Below, piece by piece: positions 45,711 to 55,883 of a stretch of DNA of 64,000 bases; positions within the stretch are counted from its first letter, which is position 1, and each line of letters starts with the position of its first letter. Position numbers and translations under genes: made by a program. The stretch lies in contig NZ_JACJPF010000036.1 in assembly GCF_014695915.1 (NCBI RefSeq), positions 186,001 through 250,000 on the forward strand, in the 5' to 3' direction. Source of the stretch: Trichocoleus sp. FACHB-40. GTDB lineage: Bacteria > Cyanobacteriota > Cyanobacteriia > Cyanobacteriales > FACHB-T130. Under the pieces are notes generated by a model, which saw only the letters and a list, made by a program, of their open reading frames with translations, made no database searches and was not told where the DNA came from.

Positions 45711-46030
45711 AGTCTAATAGATGAATCGTCAGACCAACTCATCTACTGATCAAAGGTTCTGTGGTTCTCTCGCAAGCGTTGATGGATGCGATCGCAAAGT
45801 GGCGTAAAGTGCGATCGCACTCTCAGCAAGCTTCCACATATTCACATAGAGTCGTGGGTTCTCCGAATGAGTAAACGCTCATCTAGGCAACCAATCCAAA
45901 TGAAAAGCGGTAAGCGAAGCCATGCCCTAGGCTTATCGCTTCTTTTATATGCTGTTCTATCTCTTTAAAAGTCACTGTTGTACAGCGACAACAATCTGCA
46001 CTGACGACAAATAATTAGTCACTGTAAAAA
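45711..46030. other. intergenic region next to tRNA-Gly
   Basis: Contains HIP1 sites near 45788 and 45811 and a short stretch (AAGCGGTAAGCGAAGCC...GGCTTATCGCTTC, about 45904-45942) that can fold. A 60-codon open stretch on the plus strand has no family resemblance and is not called. No integrase or attachment-site duplication is seen. Confidence 0.45.
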
Positions 46031-46102
46031 AGCGGGTGATCGGACTCGAACCGACGACATTCAGCATGGGAAGCTGACGTTCTACCACTGAACTACACCC
46101 GC
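46031..46102 (-). tRNA. tRNA-Gly (anticodon CCC)
   Basis: 72 nt. On the minus strand the acceptor stem GCGGGTG pairs with CACCCGC, the D arm is AGTTCAGTGGTAGAACG type, the anticodon stem CAGC/GCTG closes the loop TTCCCAT with anticodon CCC, and the T arm carries GGTTCGAGTCC. CCA is not encoded. It reads GGG codons. Confidence 0.95.
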
Positions 46103-46203
46103 ATTTACTTATCAGCTAATTGCTGATAGGTAAATCATATTATAACACTCATTTAATGTAGAGCGCCAGCATCCAGCATTAGGAAAACTGGCGCGAAAGC
46201 ATC

Positions 46204-47856
46204 TTAAGGAGCCTGGACTAGATAAGGTGAAGCAATAGCCTCAGCCTTGCCAGCATTAACTAGCGCCTGATAGACAAATGCCGCTACTTCAGCACGGGTA
46301 GCATCGCGACTAGGATTAAGCTGAGCCAGCGTGGGATAATTTACTACCAACTGTTGTTGAGTCGCGCCTGCGATCGCAGTGCTGGCCCAAGTCGGAATTT
46401 GAGAGCGATCGCTAAATACCGACAACACATTAGTATTATCAGAGCGCAGTTTCAGACCACTCGCCAGAGAAACCAAAACCTGAACTCTGGGGATGCGCTG
46501 TTCCGGTCGAAATACAGGCCCCGGATACCCCGATAGGAAACCGCCCTGAGAAGCTGTTTGGATAGCCTGATAAGCCCAATAATTCCGGCTAACGTCGGTG
46601 AAATTAATCGCCGACTGTGTTTGTGTTGGGGCAAATGCCTTATTGATGATAGCCGCAAACTGGGCGCGTGTCACAGGTTGGTTAGGGCGGAAAGTGCCAT
46701 CGGGGAAACCAGCAATAATATCTTTAGCTACCAACGCTTGAATATATGCTTGCGCCCAGTTACCTTGAATATCCGCAAAGCCGCCGCCTGGAACTGATGT
46801 CGCTACAAAGTCTACGCGGCCAGAAATCTTCTTGGCATCAATATCGTTGCCGACTGCCAGTATCGTATTGGTACGGGTAATGTTCGCAACATCAAACCTA
46901 GTGTTATTACGTATGCGATTTTGCCCCGGACTGTCAGCAGTACCTAGATTAGGTTGTGCAGTCCCGGTTGCCACCACTCCATAGCTGGTATTTGCCTCAA
47001 TTATGTTACTACGCAGCACAGGGGCCGCTGAGTTGGAGGCAACCACCCCATCAACATTTTGGATGATGCGGTTTTCTACGATCAAAGGTGATGCCGTCTC
47101 AGTGATCACAATACCACTACCAGTCTCCTGAAACAGATTGTTGCGGATCTCTCCTGTCGCTGTCTTGGCAACAGAAAGACCATTTCCCTCGTTCCTGGTA
47201 AAGACGTTTGCTTCAATCTTGGGGTTAGCTGTACCCGTGACGAGAACCCCCTCCCGCTTGCTGTTGGAAAAGGTATTATTACTCACCTTTGCATTACTAG
47301 ATTCAATCCACAGCCCAGTTCCTCTCGGATTAGGGTTAGTGATAGTTAATCCTGCAACTTCCGCGTCGTTGTCTGCGCGCAATGTAATATTCTGACCGGA
47401 AAAAGTGGGACTGTTGTAGCCACCACCGCCAATAATTGCTACTGTCTGTCCTTTGGTCGCAGGATCGCCGCGCAAAATCACGCCTTTTTTGACGACGAGG
47501 GGGAAGACTTCCCCTGTGTCAGCGGTGTAGGAACCAGATGCCAGCTGAACGACTGTGCCAGATGCAGCTTGCTGGAGGGCATAGGAAATGGTGCGATAGG
47601 GTGTGGTTTGGCTGCCAGCACTGGTACTATCGTTACCTGTGGATTGGTTGACGTAGACGACGGTTGCGCCTGCGGGAACTTGCGCTATGGATGTTGATGG
47701 CTCTATAAGGGCAGTAGCAGGAAGTGCCATTACCCCGCCAGACCAAAGCAACAAAGCGCTAAACAGGGATGTCCCGATGACGGTGGCTACCTTGCTGTGA
47801 CGTAAATTGACGCTCTTAAGCTGAGAGGAATTCCGATGAGAACCCTTGTAGATCAT
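46204..47856 (-). CDS. exported right-handed beta-helix protein with SLH domains
   Basis: The 550-residue protein has a signal peptide (ATVIGTSLFSALLLWSGGVMALPATA), then a DUF1565-type segment beginning TVVYVNQSTGNDSTSAGSQTTPYRTI near 66 that introduces a parallel beta-helix of right-handed coils (about 85-345). The C-terminal 190 residues carry S-layer homology modules: DIQGNWAQAYIQALVAKDII, NQPVTRAQFAAIINKAF, and DVSRNYWAYQAIQTA. SLH modules anchor to the cell wall or outer envelope. It is a likely surface carbohydrate-binding or polysaccharide-degrading protein. ATG 47856 begins MIYKGSHRN. It lies downstream of tRNA-Gly on the same strand. Confidence 0.9.
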   Translation of the reverse strand: MIYKGSHRNSSQLKSVNLRHSKVATVIGTSLFSALLLWSGGVMALPATALIEPSTSIAQVPAGATVVYVNQSTGNDSTSAGSQTTPYRTISYALQQAASGTVVQLASGSYTADTGEVFPLVVKKGVILRGDPATKGQTVAIIGGGGYNSPTFSGQNITLRADNDAEVAGLTITNPNPRGTGLWIESSNAKVSNNTFSNSKREGVLVTGTANPKIEANVFTRNEGNGLSVAKTATGEIRNNLFQETGSGIVITETASPLIVENRIIQNVDGVVASNSAAPVLRSNIIEANTSYGVVATGTAQPNLGTADSPGQNRIRNNTRFDVANITRTNTILAVGNDIDAKKISGRVDFVATSVPGGGFADIQGNWAQAYIQALVAKDIIAGFPDGTFRPNQPVTRAQFAAIINKAFAPTQTQSAINFTDVSRNYWAYQAIQTASQGGFLSGYPGPVFRPEQRIPRVQVLVSLASGLKLRSDNTNVLSVFSDRSQIPTWASTAIAGATQQQLVVNYPTLAQLNPSRDATRAEVAAFVYQALVNAGKAEAIASPYLVQAP

Positions 47857-48069
47857 ACGATTGATGCTTTTTGTGTGCTTTCTTACTTTACGATTTAGGG
47901 ACTCGCTGAGGGATATTTTTTTTTAAATTTAAAATTGAACACGGATGCGATCGCATTCCCCACTTGTGCGATGTCCCTGTAGTATTATTCGCCATTGTTT
48001 CTTGCGCCAGAGGTTGCAACTTATCGCTACAGAGTATCGTCAAAGTAGAACAAGATTTTGTGGTTCCCT

Positions 48070-48606
48070 ATGCGCTATCTATTGCTGTCAATGCGTCTCG
48101 TTTGTTTAGCTGCTGTTGCAGGTGTTTGGCTCTTTGCCACTCCTGCGGATGCTGCCGAATCGGTGGTGCTAAAATACAGCATTCTCAGAGAATCAATATC
48201 GGTTCCCGAACTCGCAACTTTTGTGGAAACTGGGGAACTTTCGCCTGCGTTGCGTGCTTATCTAGCTATGGCTGGAAAAAAACCTGAAGAATTGAGAAAG
48301 GTACTGACGCAAGAAATAAAGGTGAATGCTCTGTTTTTAGACAAGGTGCTGAATAACCCTCTAGGGGAAATTGCCCTGACTCAAGTCTCTGATGTAATTC
48401 ATACTGGTAGCGGTGCCAACGTACAGGCTTTGCGGGGAGCTTTGATGAGTTCGGCTCTATCAAATAATAAGATTACTTTGATTGAAGTGCTGCAAAACTA
48501 CCCTACCCCAGAAGTTCATGTGGAGGGCGATCGCCTTGCCGATGTCTACAAGCAAGTCCGGCGACTAGCAGAAGGCTTGCCGAATTTGGGCGATTTAATC
48601 AAGTAG
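48070..48606 (+). CDS. exported DUF1400-type protein
   Basis: About 178 residues from ATG 48070 (an in-frame TTG at 48058 is possible). A signal peptide (LVCLAAVAGVWLFATPADAAE) is followed by one helical domain with VVLKYSILRESISVPELATFVETG near 30-55, matching the N-terminal domain (DUF1400) that in many cyanobacteria precedes an alpha/beta hydrolase. Here the hydrolase is absent, so this is a stand-alone version. It ends in LPNLGDLIK and is followed by a terminator. The role of the domain is unknown. Confidence 0.8.
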   Translation: MRYLLLSMRLVCLAAVAGVWLFATPADAAESVVLKYSILRESISVPELATFVETGELSPALRAYLAMAGKKPEELRKVLTQEIKVNALFLDKVLNNPLGEIALTQVSDVIHTGSGANVQALRGALMSSALSNNKITLIEVLQNYPTPEVHVEGDRLADVYKQVRRLAEGLPNLGDLIK

Positions 48607-48646
48607 CGGCTGTTAATAGCTAATTGACCCAATGTGCAACTAAGAG

Positions 48647-48677
48647 TTGCTCCCCCAATTTACGATTGGGGGAGCAA
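48647..48677 (+). terminator. terminator after the DUF1400-type gene
   Basis: Thirteen-base stem ttgctcccccaat / attgggggagcaa with a 5-base loop, about 40 bases after the stop codon. Confidence 0.8.
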
Positions 48678-48723
48678 TTACAAAAGACCGTCTTGATTAA
48701 CTAATTAGCCATTAGATAACTGA

Positions 48724-48936
48724 CTAATAAGCCAAAGTTTCTAGTGTTTCCCGCAGGTAGCGGCGAACCCGATAATCGATACCCACGTCTTGAAGTTGTT
48801 CTTTATCCATAGGGCGTTCCAGCTCCCAACGCTGGAATCCGGAACTGGATGCGATCGCTTGTTTGAGGCTTTCCCAAATTTGGGTATCGCCGGAAAATTC
48901 GCTTTTTTGTGAAGCCGAGAAAATGACCATACGCAC
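48724..48936 (-). CDS. small conserved cyanobacterial protein
   Basis: A 70-residue soluble protein with SSGFQRWELERPMDKEQLQDVGIDYRVRRYLRETLETLAY. The conserved tail and the aromatic centre look like those of small cyanobacterial conserved proteins, but I cannot assign a family. The starts ATG 48936 and ATG 48930 (MVIFSAS) are both possible. It is monocistronic and converges with the DUF1400-type gene. Confidence 0.7.
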   Translation of the reverse strand: MRMVIFSASQKSEFSGDTQIWESLKQAIASSSGFQRWELERPMDKEQLQDVGIDYRVRRYLRETLETLAY

Positions 48937-49198
48937 CTTTTATAGTAATAATGAGTTTTCAGCTTATATATCAAAGCAATTCTATTTTTTATTTTAAATT
49001 CTAAATATTAGATTTAGAGTTAAAACTCACTTGAAAATCTAATATCACTCGTTTAATATCTAAAATCAGCTAACCGCTATTTAATTAATTTGTCCATCTA
49101 TTCCCAGGATAGCCTAAATCGCAAATTAGATTGTGCTTTTAAGCACATCTCAATTTAAACTATCCATGATTGGCTAGGTTGACTAAAGGCTTGTATTC

Positions 49199-49855
49199 TT
49201 AGTCAGAAGACACTGGTTCCCTCTTTGCTGATTCCAGCTCAGCTGGCATTTTAGCAGATGCTTGCGAGATTTCTGCTGGCAATATTTGATTTACCTGTAA
49301 TCCCGGAATTGTGAACTCCTGACAAATGCGTTCTAGGGGATAAGGTGGCGTTGCCCAAAACGCTGCTTCGCTGATGAACAGAACTCGCGCCACGCTCAAG
49401 CTAACCTGCAAAAACAAATTGCCTGCCAGAAATGCCAGTGTCGCCGCTAGCAGTCCCGCCAGTCGCCACTGGGGAAGAAACGCTGCTTTGCTTGCCACTA
49501 AGGGTGCCGTCTGGTATAGGAGCCACAATAGCCCCAGCATGAAAACGGCTGCTGCGCCGGCGATAAACTTGTTCCCTGAAGTTTTGAATTGCGACAAGAG
49601 GCATCGTTGCTCATCTGTCAATTGCTCTGGCTTCATCGCCACTGCCAGGATGCTGAAAATGGAAAAAGGGCGGCTCCACTGCATCCACAATACTGGTGCA
49701 ATGCCGACAACCGCCACTAAAGACATTTCGACCCACCCTGGTGACACAGGATCGCCAACAGCTAGGAATAGGCAGCACGCTTCCAAGCAAATAGGAACTG
49801 CTGCCAATCCAGCAAGATGAATCCACAAAAACGGTTCTGACCAAAAAGAGCGCAT
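49199..49855 (-). CDS. low-complexity-tail membrane protein
   Basis: About 218 residues from ATG 49855 (MRSFWSEPFLWIHLAGLA); upstream codons are encoded by AACTCAAA repeat DNA and are discounted. Four or five hydrophobic helices (about 12-30, 40-60, 95-115, 125-155) are followed by a hydrophilic tail rich in Ala, Ser and Glu. I recognise this as the cyanobacterial membrane protein named for that tail, which is regularly found next to infB. It is the last gene of the rimP-infB cluster, 73 bases behind infB. Function unknown. Confidence 0.85.
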   Translation of the reverse strand: MRSFWSEPFLWIHLAGLAAVPICLEACCLFLAVGDPVSPGWVEMSLVAVVGIAPVLWMQWSRPFSIFSILAVAMKPEQLTDEQRCLLSQFKTSGNKFIAGAAAVFMLGLLWLLYQTAPLVASKAAFLPQWRLAGLLAATLAFLAGNLFLQVSLSVARVLFISEAAFWATPPYPLERICQEFTIPGLQVNQILPAEISQASAKMPAELESAKREPVSSD

Positions 49856-49862
49856 AAAAGAG

Positions 49863-49928
49863 TTTTGAGTGCTGAATTTTGAGTTTTGAGTTAAATATGT
49901 TTTTAATTCAAAACTCAAAACTCAAAAC
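49863..49928. repeat. AACTCAAA-type repeat palindrome between infB and the membrane protein
   Basis: Left arm ttttgagttttgag (49877-49890) and right arm ctcaaaactcaaaa (49914-49927) form a 14-base perfect stem that abuts the infB stop codon. The repeat belongs to the short tandem repeat families of filamentous cyanobacteria. Confidence 0.75.
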
Positions 49929-52900
49929 TAATTGGGCGATAGAGTCCGGCGCTTGCTTACCATCTGGTAGGCTTCGATAATGTCGCCTTCCTTCCAGTCG
50001 TTGAAACGATCAACACCGACACCGCATTCGTACCCAGCGTTGACTTCCCTGGCATCTTCCTTCATCCGCTTGAGGGAATCTAGAACGCCTTCGTGCACCA
50101 CTTGAGAGTTGCGGCGTACCCGCACTCGGCAATTACGAACTACTTTGCCGGACAGTACGTAGCAACCAGCGACAGCGCCGCGACCGACGGGGAAGACAGC
50201 GCGGACTTCCACGCTTCCGAGGGGTTCTTCGACCTGCTCTGGTTCCAGCAGACCTTCCATTGCGCCTTGAATATCATCCAACAGTTTGTAGATGATGTTG
50301 TATTCGCGCACATCGACACCTGCCTCGTCAGCAGCTTGTCGCGCTCCACTGGCAAGAGTGGTATTAAACCCAACAATCACAGCGCCACTGGCAGCAGCTA
50401 AGTCAACGTCTGTCTCAGTAACTTCCCCAGGAGCGGCTAACAGCACCCGAACTTGCACTTCATTTTGCGGCAACTGTCCGAGTGCGCCCAGAATCGCTTC
50501 TACGGAGCCTTGAACGTCTGCCTTGAGAAGCAAGTTGAGTTCCTTGAGTTCGCCTTCTTGAGCCTGAGCTGAGAGGGAATCCAGGGTAACTCGGCGGGAT
50601 GCCATCACCTGTTGCAGGCGTGACTGGCGTTGCTCGTCGGCTCTGGTGTTAGCGATCGCGCGAGCTTCTTTTTCGTTCGGGTAGACCTCGAATTCATCAC
50701 CAGCAGCTGGAACGTCGCTTAAGCCCAACACTTCCACTGCGAAAGATGGTGTCGCGGCACTCACCCGATCTCCCCGGTCATCGATCATTGCCCGTACTTT
50801 GCCCAGTACCGAGCCAACTACCAGGACATCGCCTACTCGCAACGTACCATTTTGTACCAGGAAGGTAGCAACTGGACCTCTTGATTTATCCAGATTTGCT
50901 TCAATCACCGTACCTTTAGCTGGGCGGTCTGGGTTAGCGGATAGTTCTAAAACTTCCGCCTGTAGCAGAATCATTTCCAGTAGCGTATCCAGGTTTTCCC
51001 CTTTAATGGCGCTTACCGGAACCATAATGATATCGCCGCCCCATTCTTCAGGTTGCAGACCGTATTGGGTTAGCTCCTGCTTCACGCGGTCTATCTGGGA
51101 ATCCGGCTTATCAACTTTGTTGATCGCCACTACAATTGGCACTTCAGCTGCTTTCGCGTGGCTGATGGCTTCTATCGTCTGGGGTTGAACACCATCATCA
51201 GCGGCAACCACCAGCACAGCGATGTCTGTAACTCGCGTACCCCGCGCCCGCATTGCCGTAAAGGCTTGGTGACCAGGAGTATCGAGGAACACAACTTGCT
51301 GATGTTGACCTTCATAATCCACATCCACATGGTAAGCACCGATATGCTGGGTAATTCCCCCGGCTTCTCCCTGAGCCACCTTGGTTTTGCGGATCGAATC
51401 GAGTAAGGTTGTTTTACCGTGGTCTACGTGACCCATAATTGTCACGACTGGGGGACGGCGTTGCAGGTGATCCACGTCTTCCTCGGTCACCATTACCGTT
51501 ACTTTCGTAGCCGCAGCTTGTTCTTCTTGCGTCTCCACTTCCACACCCAGCTCATTCGCCACCATTGTGACGGTGGGGATATCCAGGGTTTGGGTAATGT
51601 TGATCGCAAAGCCTTTGAAGAACAGAGTTTTGATAATCTCGGTTTCTGCCACTCCCAGAGCCGTAGCTAGTTCTCTTACGGTCAAACTGCCACTCAATAC
51701 CAGTTTTTCGGGACGTTCTGGTTTGGCTGCTTCCCGACGGCGATTATCATTTTGGGTATCGCGTGAGCTTGAACCTTTGCGAGCGCCAACTTTGGTGGCC
51801 GCTGCTGGAGCTGCCACTACTGGCCCTGCTGGACGAGCTTTTTGCTGCTTCGGAGGACGCGCCACTGAAAGACTTACCTGAAGTGCAGCTGGCAAACCTT
51901 CCACTTCGTCAAGATCATCTTCGTCATCCAAGACAATTTGATTGCGACGCTGCTTGGTTTTGGCTGCTGCCTTCGCCTTCGCTGCTTCTGGGCTTTCCTC
52001 TTCCTCTTCCTCCCACGCAGCCTTCCGCTTGCTGACCAAACGGGGCGGAGTTGGTTTTCTTAATAACAGTTCTTCTGGTGTATCTGCCGATCCCAAACCA
52101 TCGTCGTTGTCCCGAAGCCCCTTAGAGCGTCCTGTCACTAAATCTTCTTGTGCTTCAACGCCTCCAGAAGATTTTCTGCCAATCGGGGACAGATTCCGCC
52201 CTGGTCTTTGCGGTGGCGAGTGCAGTTGTGGAACTGGCGGGGCTACGGGCGCAGAGCGCTCTGGTTTTCCTGCTGATCGGGGAGTCGGCGCACTATGCCG
52301 TACTGGCGACCCACTGCTTGGCCCGCCTGTTTGTGGTTTCGCTACTGGCTCCGCAGGAGGTGCATTGTTGTCAACCTTATTGGCCCGTTTCAATACAGGC
52401 CGTTCAACTGTTTGCCCTGGACGCTGCGCTGTTTGCCTTGCTGGAGGTTCAACAAGTTCGGGTCGTTTTTCAACGACTTGAGGTTCAGGGGCATTTTCCT
52501 CTGGTAGAACGTTTCTCTCTGGTTGTACTGCTTCTACTTGAGGCTCTTCTTGTAGTTCTACTTGAGACTCTACTTGCGTTTCTTCTACAGTTGGGGTATT
52601 ATCCCGTTCGCTGAGACGCACCGGTTTATTGAGGGTTGTCGGCTTCATTGGTGACGGCGACTGCTGTCTAACTGGTGGTTGGGGAGGGATAGCCACTTGC
52701 TCTCCCGACTGTTGTGGGTTAGAACCCGAACCTGCTTTATGCTGACGAATCTCCAAGATTTGCGGCTTGTGTTCCAGCCTTGGTCGCACAGCTTGAGATA
52801 CTGGCGGCGAAGTTCTGCGTTCCCCCGGCGGACGTAACGCGCTCTTCGGACGGGAGGCGTGTTGTTTCTCTGCCGCCGAACGAATACGCTCTGCCTCCGA

Positions 52901-53026
52901 TTCTGTTATTGTGCTGCTGTGACTTTTGACTGCTATATCGAGCCGATCGCAAATTCCTAGAATATCCTTATTTTCCAAATCCAATTCCCGTGATAATTCG
53001 TAAATTCTGACTTTGCCGTTGTTCAT
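49928..53026 (-). CDS. infB: translation initiation factor IF-2
   Basis: IF-2 delivers initiator tRNA to the 30S subunit. The 1032-residue protein has a long, Pro/Gln/Glu/Arg-rich N-terminal extension (about 1-440) typical of cyanobacteria, beginning [24 protein letters not shown]. The G domain carries [13 protein letters not shown] near residue 530, [15 protein letters not shown] near 580 and the NKVDKPDSQ specificity motif near 634. Domains III and IV follow to the end. It follows ylxR by about 285 bases, longer than in many bacteria. Repetitive codons in the N-terminal region produce long open stretches on the other strand that are not genes. Confidence 0.98.
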   Translation of the reverse strand: MNNGKVRIYELSRELDLENKDILGICDRLDIAVKSHSSTITESEAERIRSAAEKQHASRPKSALRPPGERRTSPPVSQAVRPRLEHKPQILEIRQHKAGSGSNPQQSGEQVAIPPQPPVRQQSPSPMKPTTLNKPVRLSERDNTPTVEETQVESQVELQEEPQVEAVQPERNVLPEENAPEPQVVEKRPELVEPPARQTAQRPGQTVERPVLKRANKVDNNAPPAEPVAKPQTGGPSSGSPVRHSAPTPRSAGKPERSAPVAPPVPQLHSPPQRPGRNLSPIGRKSSGGVEAQEDLVTGRSKGLRDNDDGLGSADTPEELLLRKPTPPRLVSKRKAAWEEEEEESPEAAKAKAAAKTKQRRNQIVLDDEDDLDEVEGLPAALQVSLSVARPPKQQKARPAGPVVAAPAAATKVGARKGSSSRDTQNDNRRREAAKPERPEKLVLSGSLTVRELATALGVAETEIIKTLFFKGFAINITQTLDIPTVTMVANELGVEVETQEEQAAATKVTVMVTEEDVDHLQRRPPVVTIMGHVDHGKTTLLDSIRKTKVAQGEAGGITQHIGAYHVDVDYEGQHQQVVFLDTPGHQAFTAMRARGTRVTDIAVLVVAADDGVQPQTIEAISHAKAAEVPIVVAINKVDKPDSQIDRVKQELTQYGLQPEEWGGDIIMVPVSAIKGENLDTLLEMILLQAEVLELSANPDRPAKGTVIEANLDKSRGPVATFLVQNGTLRVGDVLVVGSVLGKVRAMIDDRGDRVSAATPSFAVEVLGLSDVPAAGDEFEVYPNEKEARAIANTRADEQRQSRLQQVMASRRVTLDSLSAQAQEGELKELNLLLKADVQGSVEAILGALGQLPQNEVQVRVLLAAPGEVTETDVDLAAASGAVIVGFNTTLASGARQAADEAGVDVREYNIIYKLLDDIQGAMEGLLEPEQVEEPLGSVEVRAVFPVGRGAVAGCYVLSGKVVRNCRVRVRRNSQVVHEGVLDSLKRMKEDAREVNAGYECGVGVDRFNDWKEGDIIEAYQMVSKRRTLSPN

Positions 53027-53310
53027 CCAGTCTTTCCCCTCGAATCCTACCAGTTTTCAGACCATAACCATACGCTTAAACCACAACTTGTTGATCATTT
53101 GCGTGCTGTGTAAAGAACGGAAGCGCCAGACTGTTGTCTTTGGCTTCTCGTAATCATGTACAAGAAATTTTTACTCTGCTTACCACAAACAAGCTATCTG
53201 CCTATTTTAGTTAACTGCTTTTTTTCTAATCTTGCACAAATTTTTAACAACTTGGGTCACATTTCTTTTTTGCAGGCTTATTTCCTTACGATATCTTATT
53301 CGGATGGGTG

Positions 53311-53631
53311 TTATGGGCCTGGGACGATAGGCGGCTCTTGGCTGCTGGTTTCGCTAACCAACAGGAGACTTCGCTCGTGTTGGCTAGCGGTCAGACGCTG
53401 CCACAGGGTTTGGTAGAGTTCTTCTGAAACAGGTGCTTTGAGACTTCGCCCCAGTTTATTTTTTTTTCGAGCCGCTACCAAACAACTTTCCTGGGGACAA
53501 ATATAGGCGGAACGTCCCATTCCCTGATCTAATTGTAACTTCCCCGACGGGTAGAGTCTTACAACGCGCCAAAAGTCTGACTTTAGCGCTACCTGGCGGC
53601 AACTTACGCAACGCCGATAGTTTGGTTTCAT
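53311..53631 (-). CDS. ylxR: YlxR/DUF448 family RNA-binding protein
   Basis: A 106-residue protein with the YlxR signature: YRRCVSCRQVALKSDFWRVV near 5-24 and GRSAYICPQESCL near 39-51. YlxR is a small nucleic-acid-binding protein found between nusA and infB in most bacteria; in Bacillus and relatives it modulates RNase P. The operon position supports the call. ATG 53631 begins MKPNYRR. The C-terminal half (about 60-106) is variable. Confidence 0.93.
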   Translation of the reverse strand: MKPNYRRCVSCRQVALKSDFWRVVRLYPSGKLQLDQGMGRSAYICPQESCLVAARKKNKLGRSLKAPVSEELYQTLWQRLTASQHERSLLLVSETSSQEPPIVPGP

Positions 53632-53643
53632 ATCGAGGCAACA

Positions 53644-53683
53644 GTTTAGATTTGAGATTTAATCTAAAATCTCAAATCTAAAC
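53644..53683. repeat. TAGATTTGAGATT repeat palindrome between nusA and ylxR
   Basis: A perfect 17-base stem, gtttagatttgagattt (53644-53660) and aaatctcaaatctaaac (53667-53683), overlaps the nusA stop codon (53678-53680). It lies in the short nusA-ylxR junction, so RNA from this operon should fold there. Confidence 0.8.
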
Positions 53684-55006
53684 TTCCGTTGTCTGCGCCT
53701 GATTAACTTTATCTACCTCATCTTCCTCGTCCAGGTCGTCCTGCCAATCATGTTGTGAGGCAGGAGTTTCAAATTCTTCATACTCCTCATCGTCGTCTGC
53801 CAAAGCGGAGAGAGCTTCCTCTTCGGCTTGTCGTTGAGCAGCAGCAGCCGCTATATTCCGGGCTTCGGCTTCGTAGTCGTACTTGGCAATGTCTTTAATA
53901 TCGATTTTCCAACCTGTTAATCGCGCTGCTAGACGGACATTCTGACCTTCTTTACCTATCGCCAAACTTAGTTGATCCTCCGCCACCAAAACATGAGCCT
54001 GACGAGCATCTGGGTTTACAAGGCGCACCTCATCGACTCGTGCGGGCGAAAGAGCATTAGAAATGTAGGTAGATGGGTCAGGCGACCAGCGGATCACATC
54101 TATTTTTTCGCCCCGCAATTCATTTACTACCACTTGAATCCGCGATCCTCTAGCGCCAATACAGGCTCCCACGGGGTCTACATCGCGCTCCAAAGTATCA
54201 ACGGCGATTTTGGTGCGGGGGCCTACATGACGAGAGGGAGGATTGGCTTCTCTCGCTACTGCCACAATCCGCACCACTTCATCCTCAATTTCTGGTACTT
54301 CGTTGGCAAATAGATAAACTACTAACCCTGCGGCGGCTCTAGAAACCAGTAACTGAGGGCCACGCGCTGGGCCTTCCCGTACCTTTTTTAGAAATACTTT
54401 GAAGGTAGCATTGGCCCGGTAATTGTCGTTGGGCAGCTGTTCCCGCTTCGGTAAGTCGGCTTCCACTTCTGACTGACCAAACCCACTATTGACCGCCATA
54501 ATTACAGATTGCCGCTCAAATCTCAGCACTCGCGCCTGTAAGACGGTTCCTTCCAGTTCTTGGAACTCTTCAGCAACGAGTTTGCGCTGCTGATCTCGCA
54601 GTTTTTGCGATAACACTTGTTTGGTTTGAATTGCCGCCATGCGACCAAATTCGGTTTGTTCTGGTGTGACGTCCAGAACCACGGTGTCACCTAGAGCCGC
54701 CTCTGGAGCTACTTCTTGAACTTGTTCTAGGGCAATTTCATGATCCGAATTTGTCACTTCTTCCACAATGGTCTTGGTAGCCAAGACGCGGAAGCCTTCC
54801 TCTTCTGTGTCGAGTTCGACTTCAAAGTTTTCAAAATACTCTTCATCAAAGTGCCGCTTGTCGAGGTTCTGGGTGCGACGATAGCGCTCGTAGCCCTTAA
54901 GAAGGGCTTCTCTGAGGGCTGATTGCACGGCACTTTTGGGTAAATTGCGCTCTGTACTAATTTTGTCGATTAGCTCTTTAAGTCCACGCAGACTAACCAT
55001 TGACAT
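53678..55006 (-). CDS. nusA: transcription termination/antitermination factor NusA
   Basis: 442 residues from ATG 55006 (MSMVSLRGL), which follows GGAGG; a TTG 15 bases upstream lies on that ribosome site and is rejected. The N-terminal RNA-polymerase-binding domain (about 1-130) is followed by an S1 domain (GTVLQARVLRFERQSVIM, about 135-200) and two KH domains (DPVGACIGARGSRIQVV near 280, SLAIGKEGQNVRLAARL near 350). The C-terminal acidic tail (about 395-442) is rich in Asp and Glu. Length is in range. It is part of the rimP-nusA-ylxR-infB cluster. Confidence 0.98.
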   Translation of the reverse strand: MSMVSLRGLKELIDKISTERNLPKSAVQSALREALLKGYERYRRTQNLDKRHFDEEYFENFEVELDTEEEGFRVLATKTIVEEVTNSDHEIALEQVQEVAPEAALGDTVVLDVTPEQTEFGRMAAIQTKQVLSQKLRDQQRKLVAEEFQELEGTVLQARVLRFERQSVIMAVNSGFGQSEVEADLPKREQLPNDNYRANATFKVFLKKVREGPARGPQLLVSRAAAGLVVYLFANEVPEIEDEVVRIVAVAREANPPSRHVGPRTKIAVDTLERDVDPVGACIGARGSRIQVVVNELRGEKIDVIRWSPDPSTYISNALSPARVDEVRLVNPDARQAHVLVAEDQLSLAIGKEGQNVRLAARLTGWKIDIKDIAKYDYEAEARNIAAAAAQRQAEEEALSALADDDEEYEEFETPASQHDWQDDLDEEDEVDKVNQAQTTEV

Positions 55007-55046
55007 AAAAAAAACCTCCAAAAGTAATATTTGTCATTGGCTAATA

Positions 55047-55098
55047 GCTAATAGCTAATGGTTCCTAGCTTGCGAACAATTAGCCATTAGCTATTAGC
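55047..55098. repeat. TTAGCTA-type repeat palindrome between rimP and nusA
   Basis: Arms gctaatagctaatgg (55047-55061) and ccattagctattagc (55084-55098) form a 15-base perfect stem. It occupies the rimP-nusA junction, upstream of the nusA ribosome-binding site. Confidence 0.8.
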
Positions 55099-55115
55099 AG
55101 TTAGCAATCCTTCAA

Positions 55116-55577
55116 TTAGCGTTTTTCATCCAGCTGTACGCGGCTCACCAGCTGGCGGGGAATAGCGATCGCCCGACCCTTTTGGTTGAGGTAAATACTG
55201 CTCTCATCGCGACCAATTAGTTGTCCCCTCCATTCTTTCTGCCCTTCATAAGGTTCGGAGGTTTTGACGATCGCGGGAAATCCCTTGAAGGATATAAACT
55301 CTCGATCCGTTGTCAGCTGGCGCGAAATCCCAGGGCTGGAAATCTCCAATACATACGCATCAGGGATGATATTCGCTGCATCTAAAGCAGCTTCCAACGA
55401 CTTACTCATCCGTTCGCAGTCATCTAGTCCCGTGTCGGTGTCGCAGTTCCGGATGTCCACTCGCAGCACTGGCGGGCGTTGGTTGGTGTGAAAAACCGCC
55501 CCTACTACCTCCAAGCCCAAGTCTTCTGCTACTGGTGTCGCTAAATCAATAATTTGTGGAATCAGAGGATGAGTCAT
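55116..55577 (-). CDS. rimP: ribosome maturation factor RimP
   Basis: A 30S assembly factor. The start is ATG 55577 ([25 protein letters not shown]); the 37 codons in frame before it do not resemble the family. The 153-residue protein has the N-terminal domain with [29 protein letters not shown] and the C-terminal SH3-like part with the signature [23 protein letters not shown]. It is the first gene of the operon with nusA 109 bases behind. Confidence 0.96.
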   Translation of the reverse strand: MTHPLIPQIIDLATPVAEDLGLEVVGAVFHTNQRPPVLRVDIRNCDTDTGLDDCERMSKSLEAALDAANIIPDAYVLEISSPGISRQLTTDREFISFKGFPAIVKTSEPYEGQKEWRGQLIGRDESSIYLNQKGRAIAIPRQLVSRVQLDEKR

Positions 55578-55883
55578 GAGACCTATCCGTACATTGTAGA
55601 ATTTATGCGGGGCGGAGGTTCCAATCCCTATTAGGGTTGTAAAACTCCAACAAAAAAAAGTGGGTGCCGCCCCACTTCCTGCGAACACTATATTCCAAGA
55701 AGTCTTGCAACGAATCCGGTTGAATTCGTCCCTACGTTGATTTTAACGCAAGCTGTACTCTGGTGGCGAGTCAGGAAAAGGGCAATCATGTAAAAGGCAA
55801 CAAAAAGAATTCTTCTGTTCCCTTGTTCCCTAGTCCGCACCACAGGTGTCTCGTCTGTGAATCCCCGAATCCCCACTCCCTAA

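Noticed and set aside
45786-45968. 60-codon plus-strand ORF before tRNA-Gly
   Set aside because: No ribosome site, no family pattern, overlaps repeat-like sequence.
46031-46102. Integrated element with att sites at tRNA-Gly
   Set aside because: No integrase and no duplicated tRNA 3' end could be found by reading.
50093-52614. Many plus-strand ORFs across infB
   Set aside because: All lie opposite the IF-2 coding sequence, whose family match is certain.
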